Origin: CAJCBL01 sp035298965 | Lineage (GTDB): Bacteria > Verrucomicrobiota > Verrucomicrobiia > Opitutales > Opitutaceae | Assembly: GCA_035298965.1 (NCBI GenBank) | Contig: DATGXO010000069.1 | Location: 1 to 12,691 of the forward strand | Direction of reading: 5' to 3' | DNA length: 12,691 nt | In this document: positions 7,674-12,691 of the stretch, in pieces | How the letters are laid out: each line of letters starts with the position of its first letter | Position numbering within the stretch: position 1 is the stretch's first letter | Notes under the pieces: model-generated | What the model saw: only the letters and a program-made list of their open reading frames with translations | Databases searched by the model: none | Told to the model about the DNA's origin: nothing | Program-made: the position numbers and the translations under genes

Positions 7674-7712
7674 GGAGAAATAATCCGCACCGGTGCGGAG
7701 GAATAATCCGCA
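7674..7712. repeat. 16-bp palindrome flanked by a 16-bp direct repeat
   Basis: GGAGAAATAATCCGCA (7674-7689) recurs as GGAGGAATAATCCGCA (7697-7712), with one mismatch and a 23-bp offset. A perfect 16-bp palindrome, TCCGCACCGGTGCGGA (7684-7699), links the two copies. It lies just past the transposase remnant and could be part of that element's right end, or a small hairpin site. The function is unknown. Confidence 0.6.
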
Positions 7713-7829
7713 GTATACACCGCGCCGCCGGCGCCGCGATCAACACCGGGCGAAGCACGCCTTTCCGCCCCAAATCGCCGCCATGGCGCCCCGCTCCCTC
7801 AAAACAGCCGGTTTTTCAGCGGCCTGCTA
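7713..7829. other. Spacer between transposase remnant and IS5-like element
   Basis: This is about 117 bp of GC-rich DNA without a recognisable gene. It may be the tail of the second element or the original DNA downstream of rsfS. The last two bases before the IS5-like element are the TA target duplication (7828-7829). Confidence 0.4.
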
Positions 7830-7845
7830 AGGGCCCATCCGGAAA
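7830..7845 (+). repeat. Left inverted repeat of the IS5-like element
   Basis: This 16-bp end starts AGGGCCCATCCG. It pairs with 8704-8719 at 12 of 16 positions and is preceded by the TA duplication. Confidence 0.78.
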
Positions 7846-7887
7846 ACCTTTCGAACAAGAAGGCGCTGGCGTTGTCATCATAGGTCG

Positions 7888-8714
7888 ATGACAAAGAGAA
7901 AGCTCGGCTACCGATTCCCGGACGAAGTATGGGTGCGACTGGCGCCTCTGATCCCCGCGCCAGAACACGCATCCGTTGGGTGGCGGGCGGCCGCTGCGCC
8001 CGGACCGCGATTGTGCTGAAGCGATCTTGTTCGTGTTGCGCACGGGGTGCCAGTGGGAGGCGCTTGAGGCGACTGGGATCTGCCCGCACAGCACGGCGCA
8101 CGATCGGTTCCAGGAATGGGTGCAGACCGGAGTCTGGAAGGAGCTATGGCGGGTGCTGCTGGAGGAATACGACGAACTCGAAGGGCTGGACTGGTCGTAT
8201 CTGAGCGTGGACGGAATCATGACCAAGGCGCCGCTGGCCGCGGTGGGGAAAAAGAGGCGGGCCCAATCCGACGGATCGCGGCAAGTGCGGGGTCAAACGG
8301 AGCGTGGTCACGGAGGCGGCGGGCCTACCGGTCGGGGTGACGGTAGCCGGAGCCAATCGTAACGACCACCTGCTGTGGGAAGAGACCTTGGCGAACATCG
8401 TCGTGCCTCGGCCCAAGCCGACCATGACCAGACCGCAGGGGCTTTGTCTGGACAAGGGCTACGACTACTCGAGTACCCGAGAGATCGCTGGGCGGCTGCG
8501 CCTGACTTTGCATCTGCGCACCCGCGGCGAGGAAGCCAAAGCCAAGCGCCGCGGAGCCAAAGCCCGCCGCTGGGTCGTCGAACGAGCCCACTCCTGGATC
8601 AATTGATTCCGCCGCCTGCTTGTGCGCTGGGAGAAGAAATCCTCCAATTACGAAACGATGATCCACCTCGCCTGCGCCACCATCGTAGCAGGACAAACGG
8701 GATTATTCGGATAG
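7888..8714 (+). pseudogene. IS5-family transposase, two frameshifts and a nonsense codon
   Basis: The gene starts at the ATG at 7888: MTKRKLGYRFPDEVWVRLAP. An extra base near 7955 shifts it to GGGRPLRPDRDCAEAILFVL through LDWSYLSVDGIMTKAPL, which holds the first catalytic Asp. Near 8254, in a GGGGAAAAAG run, the frame changes again to GPNPTDRGKCGVKRSVVTEA, VAGANRNDHLL and RRWVVERAHSWIN. A TGA at 8604-8606 interrupts the expected SWINRFRRLL, probably CGA to TGA. The C-terminus then continues, FRRLLVRWEKKSSNYETMIH, to a TAG at 8712. IS427-type IS5 elements often use a programmed -1 shift between two frames, but the change at 8254 is +1 (or -2). All the expected catalytic motifs survive, scattered over frames, so the decay looks mild. 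Confidence 0.85.
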
Positions 8715-8719
8715 GTCCT
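8704..8719 (-). repeat. Right inverted repeat of the IS5-like element
   Basis: Read on the minus strand this is AGGACCTATCCGAATA. It overlaps the last codons of the transposase frame and is followed by TA (8720-8721). Confidence 0.78.
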
Positions 8720-8723
8720 TAGC

Positions 8724-9251
8724 TCAGTTCTTCTTCTTTGCCCCTGTTTTCTTGGTCTTTGCCGCTGCCTTTTTCGATGCGGTCTTGGTCGCCGTGCCGG
8801 TCTTCTTTTTCACTGTCGGCTTCTTCTTGGCAGCCGAGATCTTCGTTGGTTTCTCCGCCGGGTTCTCTTCTTCCCCCAGCGCCGCCTTCAACGTCAGTTC
8901 CTTGCCGTCGCGCCAGAGTTGCTCGAGGCCGTAGCGGGAACGTGCTTCGGCGGTGAAGAGGTGCACCATGATCTGGTACGCGTCGACCACCAGCCAGCCG
9001 CTCTGTTGGTTCTTGTCCATCCCGCCGATCTTCGCGCCGGCGGCATCGAGCACCTTCTCCACCTCGATGCGCATCGCGCGCAGGTGTGGCTCGGCGAGAC
9101 CGGTCGCGATCACGATGTAGTCCGTGATCGAGGAGAGACCGCGCACGTCGATCACCTTCAGATCGCCCGCCTTTTTGTCGTCGAGTCCTTTGCAGACGAG
9201 CGCGAGGAGCTGGCGTTCGCGGGACACGGATTCGGAGGTGCGTTTGGTCAT
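8724..9251 (-). CDS. rsfS: Ribosomal silencing factor RsfS with a basic C-terminal tail
   Basis: RsfS (Iojap/YbeB family) binds ribosomal protein uL14 on the large subunit and blocks subunit joining, lowering translation when nutrients are short. The core (residues about 10-123) shows the family pattern: DDKKAGDLKVIDVRGLSSIT, DYIVIATGLAEPHLRAM, SGWLVVDAYQIMVHLFTAEA and a YGLEQLW end. RsfS is typically about 105-130 residues. Here the chain is 175, because residues 124-175 form a Lys/Ala/Thr-rich tail with 17 Lys in the last 42 residues, resembling histone H1-like tails. The ATG overlaps the nadD stop as ATGA, so translation is probably coupled. The stop codon is 4 bp from the IS5-like element, but the reading frame is intact and the tail appears native rather than IS-derived. 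Confidence 0.93.
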   Translation of the reverse strand: MTKRTSESVSRERQLLALVCKGLDDKKAGDLKVIDVRGLSSITDYIVIATGLAEPHLRAMRIEVEKVLDAAGAKIGGMDKNQQSGWLVVDAYQIMVHLFTAEARSRYGLEQLWRDGKELTLKAALGEEENPAEKPTKISAAKKKPTVKKKTGTATKTASKKAAAKTKKTGAKKKN

Positions 9252-9835
9252 GGATTGGGTCGGTACAACGATTGCGACTCGATAAAGTCAGCCACTTTCA
9301 ACGGCACGAAGTGCCGTAACGGCAAGCCTCGGCTCACGCGCTCCCGCAATTCGCTGGAGCTGATCGCCACCTCGTGCCCGGTGATTTGGCGCAGCCGCAG
9401 CCCGGGAATCGAGGGCAGTCTCGCGCGTTCCACCCCGGGGCGCGTCAGGTGCACGAAGTCCACCAGGCGCACGAGCGCGGCGATCTCCTTCCATTCGGCC
9501 AGCCGCTGCAGCTGGTCCGAGCCGATGATCCAGAACACCTCGGTGCCCGGCCGCTCGCGCTGAATCTCCCGCACGGTGTCGATGGTGAAACTCGTGCCGC
9601 CTCGGCGCAGCTCGCGGTCGGATACGGCGAAACGCCGATCGCCCGCGATCGCCAGCCGCACCATCTCGAGCCGCTGGTCGGCCGTTGCGGTCAACTCGCG
9701 CCCCTTCAGCGGCGACACCGCCGCTGGTACGAATTTCACGCAGTCCAACGCGAGCTGTTCGCACGCGTCCTGCGCGATGATCAGGTGGCCGAGATGGATC
9801 GGGTCGAACGATCCGCCGAGGACGCCGAGCTTCAT
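9248..9835 (-). CDS. nadD: Nicotinate-nucleotide adenylyltransferase
   Basis: NadD joins nicotinate mononucleotide and ATP to give nicotinate adenine dinucleotide and pyrophosphate, a late step of NAD synthesis in the cytosol. The 195-residue protein opens with MKLGVLGGSFDPIHLGHL, the nucleotidyltransferase motif GxFDPxHxGH, and has the second signature ISSSELRERV near the C-terminus. EVFWIIGSDQLQRLAEW is the conserved central GSD segment. The frame is open far upstream to 10162, but the ATG at 9835 puts the nucleotide-binding strand right at the N-terminus as in the family, and the upstream part is Arg-rich and unlike coding sequence. It overlaps rsfS by 4 bp, forming an operon that is a common bacterial pairing. 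No strong Shine-Dalgarno sequence was seen. Confidence 0.95.
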   Translation of the reverse strand: MKLGVLGGSFDPIHLGHLIIAQDACEQLALDCVKFVPAAVSPLKGRELTATADQRLEMVRLAIAGDRRFAVSDRELRRGGTSFTIDTVREIQRERPGTEVFWIIGSDQLQRLAEWKEIAALVRLVDFVHLTRPGVERARLPSIPGLRLRQITGHEVAISSSELRERVSRGLPLRHFVPLKVADFIESQSLYRPNP

Positions 9836-10088
9836 CGTGCGCCACCGCGCCGCCACATCAGCCCCGGCCGGATAGCGGGAGGCGAAACGTGATTGGTGTG
9901 CGGCGCGGCCATCGCCGCCACGTTGCGAGGCCCGGTTTGCGTCGCAAGGCCGAAGCTGCACTCTCCGCCACGGCGCGCGCGGCGCAGCGATTCCACGCGG
10001 GCCCCGTGTTTCCATCAGGCGCAGTTCGCCGTTGCGACACCTCCGCTCGTCGGGTTTCCTCCGCGACAACTTCAACCCCGCATCCACC
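9836..10088. other. Divergent intergenic region between nadD and lemA
   Basis: These 253 bp must hold the promoters of both the nadD-rsfS and the lemA operons. They are very GC-rich, and I could not identify convincing -35/-10 pairs. A weak inverted repeat, TTGCGA (9923-9928) and TCGCAA (9942-9947), is present with a 13-bp spacer. No gene is supported. Confidence 0.5.
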
Positions 10089-10691
10089 ATGACCGTCGTC
10101 CTCGTCCTCCTCGCCGCTCTCCTCGGTCTCGCGTTGCTCGCCGCGCTCTTCGTCGCCGGCATCTACAACCGCCTCGTCACCCTCCGGAACCGCTTCAAGA
10201 ACGCCTTCGCGCAGATCGACGTGCAATTGAAGCGCCGGTACGATCTCATCCCCAACCTCGTCGAGGTTGCCAAGGGCTACCTCAAACACGAGCGCGAGAC
10301 GCTCGAGGCCGTCATCAAGGCCCGCAACATCGCCTTCGCCGCCGCGCAGTCCGCCGCCGCCAACCCGGCCGACGCCGCCGCCGTGAAGAATCTCCTCTCC
10401 GCTGAGACCGGCCTCACCGGCGCTCTCTCCCGCCTCATGGTCGTCTCCGAGCAGTATCCCGATCTCAAGGCCAACCAGAACATGGCCCAGCTCACCGAGG
10501 AGCTCACCTCGACCGAGAACAAGATCTCCTTCGCCCGGCAGGCGTACAACGATGCCGTCATGGTCTACAACACCGCCCGCGAGACGTTCCCGAACAACTT
10601 CGTCTCCGGCATGTTCAACTTCGCCCCCGCCGAGCTCTTCCAGGTCGACAACGCCGCCGAGCGGCAGGCCCCACAGGTGAAGTTCTCCTGA
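10089..10691 (+). CDS. lemA: LemA family protein
   Basis: This is a 200-residue membrane-anchored protein. One N-terminal helix (residues about 3-26, VVLVLLAALLGLALLAALFV) is followed by the conserved LemA segment: IYNRLVTLRNRFKNAFAQID, then VQLKRRYDLIPNLVEVAKGY. Further conserved pieces are ENKISFARQAYNDAVMVYNT and the FPNNFV turn. LemA proteins form alpha-helical bundles. Their biochemical role is unsettled, but they are often encoded beside HtpX/M48 proteases or TPM-domain proteins, as here. The ATG at 10089 is preferred over the open frame from 10032 because it starts right at the membrane helix. It is the first gene of a plus-strand cluster, 18 bp before the next start. The length is normal for the family and nothing is missing. 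Confidence 0.94.
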   Translation: MTVVLVLLAALLGLALLAALFVAGIYNRLVTLRNRFKNAFAQIDVQLKRRYDLIPNLVEVAKGYLKHERETLEAVIKARNIAFAAAQSAAANPADAAAVKNLLSAETGLTGALSRLMVVSEQYPDLKANQNMAQLTEELTSTENKISFARQAYNDAVMVYNTARETFPNNFVSGMFNFAPAELFQVDNAAERQAPQVKFS

Positions 10692-10709
10692 ACCCCGCCT
10701 GCCGCCGTC

Positions 10710-10901
10710 ATGAGAAAGAAGACACCGTCGGCTTCGTCGCTCGGGTTCGGCAAATCTCTGGGCGTCGGCATCGGGAGCGGGCTTGCCCTCGGTGTCGGCC
10801 TCGGCGTCGCCTTGGACGATATCATGCTTGGGATCTGCATCGGCCTGGCGCTGGGTGCGTCCGGTGGCGTGGTCGCCGGGGCGCCCAAGCCGAAGGAGTA
10901 A
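10710..10901 (+). CDS. Small glycine-zipper membrane protein
   Basis: This is a 63-residue product. A short basic start (MRKKTPSASSLGFGKS) leads into two Gly/Ala-rich hydrophobic segments, about residues 17-35 (LGVGIGSGLALGVGLGVAL) and 39-57 (MLGICIGLALGASGGVV). They are joined by a DD turn, and the protein ends in KPKE. Repeated small-residue spacing (GxxxG-like) suggests tightly packed helices in the membrane. Tiny proteins of this pattern are known in many bacteria but have no assigned function. It starts 18 bp after lemA and is on the same strand, so it is probably co-transcribed. Low sequence complexity makes similarity searches unreliable. The call rests on the membrane pattern and the tight spacing. 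Confidence 0.68.
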   Translation: MRKKTPSASSLGFGKSLGVGIGSGLALGVGLGVALDDIMLGICIGLALGASGGVVAGAPKPKE

Positions 10902-10999
10902 GTGGGGGGCCTCGTGCCCCGCCCGCGAGTCGGTCGAGATCCCCCCGATGGTTCCGCCGGGCTCTTCGCAGCACGGGAACAACCTTCCTTAATCTCACC

Positions 11000-11344
11000 A
11001 TGCTCAACACCACCGCCTTCACCTTCTCCGGCCAGATGATCGTCGCCGAGCTCGGCACCGTCCGTGGCATCGTCGTCCGCTCGCGCTCCGTGATCGGCAA
11101 CCTCGGCGCCAGCATCCAGACGCTCTTCGGCGGCGACATCACGCTCTACACCGAACTCTGCGAACGCGCCCGCAAGGACGCCTTCGAACGCATGTGCAGC
11201 CACGCCGCCACCCTCGGCGCCAACGCCATCATCGGCGTCCGCTACGACGCGACCGACATCGCCGCCGGCGTCACCGAAGTCCTCTGCTACGGCACCGCCG
11301 TGAAAGTCGTCCCCCAGTCCGACAACCCGCCGCTGCTCGCCTGA
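11000..11344 (+). CDS. YbjQ/UPF0145 family protein
   Basis: This is a 114-residue cytosolic-type protein of the YbjQ (UPF0145, putative heavy-metal-binding) family. Family features seen are the opening strand with GTVRGIVVRSRSVIGNLGAS, the middle helix YTELCERARKDAFERMCSHA, and the segment LGANAIIGVRYDATDIAAGV followed by TEVLCYGTAVKVV. The length is normal (about 105-110 residues in the family). The proteins form ring-like oligomers and their true function is not established. It lies 98 bp after the glycine-zipper gene and 97 bp before the M48 protease gene on the same strand, so it is likely part of the lemA transcription unit. No signal peptide was seen. Confidence 0.92.
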   Translation: MLNTTAFTFSGQMIVAELGTVRGIVVRSRSVIGNLGASIQTLFGGDITLYTELCERARKDAFERMCSHAATLGANAIIGVRYDATDIAAGVTEVLCYGTAVKVVPQSDNPPLLA

Positions 11345-11441
11345 GGCGTCGCGATCGCACCCGTCATTCGACGACGCGAGCCGCGCCGCCAGTCCGCATT
11401 CTCAGAGATTCTTCCGTAGGTAGAACGCAATCCTCCCGCTC

Positions 11442-12691
11442 GTGGATTTCTTCGCCCAACAGGATTCCGCCCGCCGCCGCACGTCGCTTCTCGTCGCGTA
11501 CTTTGTCGCGGCGGTCGTGCTGATCGTTCTCACGCTCAATATCGCTGTCGCCTTCGGTTTGGGCTATGCCGGCGGATCGCAGCAGCCGCGGCGGAGCCGA
11601 AGCTACTCGCGTGTGGAGTACGAACGGCCGCGCGCCCCGGCCTTCGTCTGGCGCGTCGACGCCCTCGCGTGGACAACCGGACTGACGCTCGCGGTGATCG
11701 CCGGCGGCGCGTTGTACCGCCGCTTCACGCTGCGCGAGGGTGGCCGCGCCGTCGCGCGCATCGCCGGCGGACGCGAACTCGCCCCCGGCAGCTCCGAGCC
11801 CGCCGAGCGGCGTCTCCTCAACATCGTCGAGGAGATGTCCATCGCCTCCGGCGTGCCAATGCCCGCTGTGTTCGTGCTCGACGACGAACCCGGGCTCAAC
11901 GCCTTCGCGGCGGGCTTCACGCCGAGCGACGCGGCCGTCGCCGTGACGCGCGGTTGCCTCGAGAAACTCAACCGCGACGAGCTGCAGGGCGTGATTGCGC
12001 ACGAGTTCAGCCATCTGCTCAACGGCGACATGCGGCTGAACATCCGCCTCGTCGGCGTGCTCTTCGGTATCCTGATGCTGGCGATGATCGGTCGCGGCCT
12101 GCTGCAATCGCTGCGTTTCGCCGGCGCGGGTCGTTCCTCGCGGCGCGAGAAGGGCGGCGGCGGCGTGGCGGTGATCGTCGCGCTCGGTCTCGTGCTTCTG
12201 CTCGTCGGCTACATCGGCTACTTCTTTGGCCGGCTCATCCAGGCCGCCGTTTCGCGCCAACGCGAGTTTCTCGCCGACGCCGCGGCGGTGCAGTTCACGC
12301 GCAACCCGGCCGGCATCGGCGGCGCGCTGAAGAAGATCGGCGCCTACGCGATCGGCTCCGGCATCACCTCGGCGCAGGCGACGCAGTTCAACCACTTCTT
12401 CTTCGCGCAGGCGTTCAGCGGCGGGTTCTCGCTGTTCGCCACTCATCCGCCGCTCGAGGAACGCATCCGCGCGATCGAGCCGCAGTGGGACGGCAAACTG
12501 CCCGCCGTTCCCACCCTTCCACCCGGCGCGATGGCGCCGCCGCGGCCGCTCAGTCCGCGCGAGCAAAGCCGGGCGGAACGCGAGATCGCCCGGTCCGTGC
12601 TCGCGCATTTGAATTCCGGCGACACGTCGCTTCGGCAGCCGCCCACGCTCCCCACCGCCGCGCCGATCGCGACCGCCGCGTTCGTGGCTTC
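11442..12691 (+). CDS. M48-family membrane metalloprotease, 3' end cut by the window
   Basis: At least 416 residues are visible and the stop lies beyond the window. The start is the GTG at 11442 (DFFAQQDSARRRTSLLVAYF), a conserved opening in this subgroup; an in-frame stop lies 18 bp upstream. Four hydrophobic helices are seen, at about residues 16-42, 72-92, 203-222 and 242-264. The zinc site is HEFSH (His187, Glu188, His191) in GVIAHEFSHLLNGDMRLN, and the third ligand is probably Glu275 in REFLADAAAVQFTRNP. This makes it an HtpX-like protease with its active site between membrane helices, acting in membrane protein quality control. The C-terminal part (from about residue 345) is Pro/Ala-rich. 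Pairing with lemA is a recurring arrangement. The active residues are complete, so it is expected to be functional. Confidence 0.94.
   Translation, partial: MDFFAQQDSARRRTSLLVAYFVAAVVLIVLTLNIAVAFGLGYAGGSQQPRRSRSYSRVEYERPRAPAFVWRVDALAWTTGLTLAVIAGGALYRRFTLREGGRAVARIAGGRELAPGSSEPAERRLLNIVEEMSIASGVPMPAVFVLDDEPGLNAFAAGFTPSDAAVAVTRGCLEKLNRDELQGVIAHEFSHLLNGDMRLNIRLVGVLFGILMLAMIGRGLLQSLRFAGAGRSSRREKGGGGVAVIVALGLVLLLVGYIGYFFGRLIQAAVSRQREFLADAAAVQFTRNPAGIGGALKKIGAYAIGSGITSAQATQFNHFFFAQAFSGGFSLFATHPPLEERIRAIEPQWDGKLPAVPTLPPGAMAPPRPLSPREQSRAEREIARSVLAHLNSGDTSLRQPPTLPTAAPIATAAFVA

Larger units (their letters stand above)
7830..8719 (+). mobile_element. IS5-family insertion sequence (IS427-like), 890 bp
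   Basis: The ends are imperfect inverted repeats: AGGGCCCATCCGGAAA (7830-7845) against the complement of 8704-8719, AGGACCTATCCGAATA, matching at 12 of 16. A TA dinucleotide flanks both sides (7828-7829 and 8720-8721). The length of about 0.9 kb, the short target duplication and the transposase content fit the IS5 family, probably the IS427-type group. The transposase is on the plus strand and is disrupted. The right end lies 4 bp from the rsfS stop codon, so the insertion has separated rsfS from its original downstream DNA. Confidence 0.85.

Noticed and set aside
5180..8719. The IS cluster as a composite transposon carrying cargo
   Set aside because: The elements belong to different families with different ends and target duplications, and no passenger gene lies between them.
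9923..9947. Inverted repeat TTGCGA...TCGCAA between nadD and lemA as an operator
   Set aside because: Six-base arms with a 13-bp spacer are easily found by chance in GC-rich DNA, and no promoter was seen beside it.
9836..10162. Upstream extension of nadD by 109 residues
   Set aside because: The extension is Arg-rich and low in coding character, and it overlaps the divergent lemA start. The family begins at the GGSFDPIHLGH strand a few residues after the chosen ATG.
9858..10982. A 374-codon minus-strand open frame across lemA
   Set aside because: It is very rich in Gly, Glu and Val, has no known motif and lies opposite a clear LemA coding sequence.
11364..12608. A 414-codon minus-strand open frame opposite the M48 protease gene
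   Set aside because: It is an Arg/Glu/Ala-rich antisense shadow. The plus strand carries the HEFSH zinc motif, membrane helices and a conserved N-terminus.
1..12691. CRISPR array, tRNA, rRNA or an anti-phage system
   Set aside because: No regularly spaced repeats, no cloverleaf or rRNA-like stretches, and no known defence-family motifs were seen on either strand.

Overview
The window looks like chromosomal DNA of a GC-rich, Gram-negative-type bacterium. The best guess is the Verrucomicrobiota, near Opitutus. This is an inference from several signs together: a lipobox protein with a BamE/SmpA-like segment, a nadD-rsfS pair in which RsfS carries a long Lys/Ala-rich tail, a minor-pilin operon with one giant PilX-like member, and a LemA/M48 protease cluster. 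No rRNA or tRNA gene was seen to confirm it.

Layout. (1) 118-570, plus strand: a small lipoprotein gene, closed by a strong bidirectional hairpin (571-608) shared with the convergent operon. (2) 5058-635, minus strand: three genes in the order PilV-like, PilW-like, PilX-like. The first two have textbook prepilin N-termini with Glu5. The third lacks Glu5, as GspK/PilX-type tip pseudopilins often do, and has about 950 residues of passenger. (3) About 5176-8719: a cluster of broken insertion sequences between the pilin operon and rsfS. It holds an IS1182-like element with nearly perfect inverted repeats and a TTAA duplication (5180-6784), an internally deleted transposase remnant (about 7032-7670), and an IS5-like element with a TA duplication (7830-8719) ending 4 bp from the rsfS stop codon. 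All three transposase genes are broken, although the first keeps a deceptively open 491-codon frame. (4) 9835-8724, minus strand: nadD and rsfS, overlapping by 4 bp. (5) 10089-12691, plus strand, divergent from nadD: lemA, a 63-residue glycine-zipper membrane protein, a YbjQ/UPF0145 protein and an M48 metalloprotease cut by the window end.

How the genes work together. The pilin-like trio probably forms the tip or priming complex of a type IV pilus or type II secretion pseudopilus whose machinery is encoded elsewhere. nadD and rsfS pair NAD synthesis with ribosome silencing, a common bacterial arrangement. The lemA cluster looks like an envelope module built around a membrane-bound HtpX-like protease. 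The IS cluster separates the two minus-strand operons and may have removed regulatory DNA between them.

The most interesting points are the giant PilX-like protein in a compact V-W-X cassette, the basic tail on RsfS, and the concentration of frame-breaking lesions in the three transposase genes while every chromosomal gene here reads cleanly. No CRISPR array, tRNA, rRNA, riboswitch or defence system was found.
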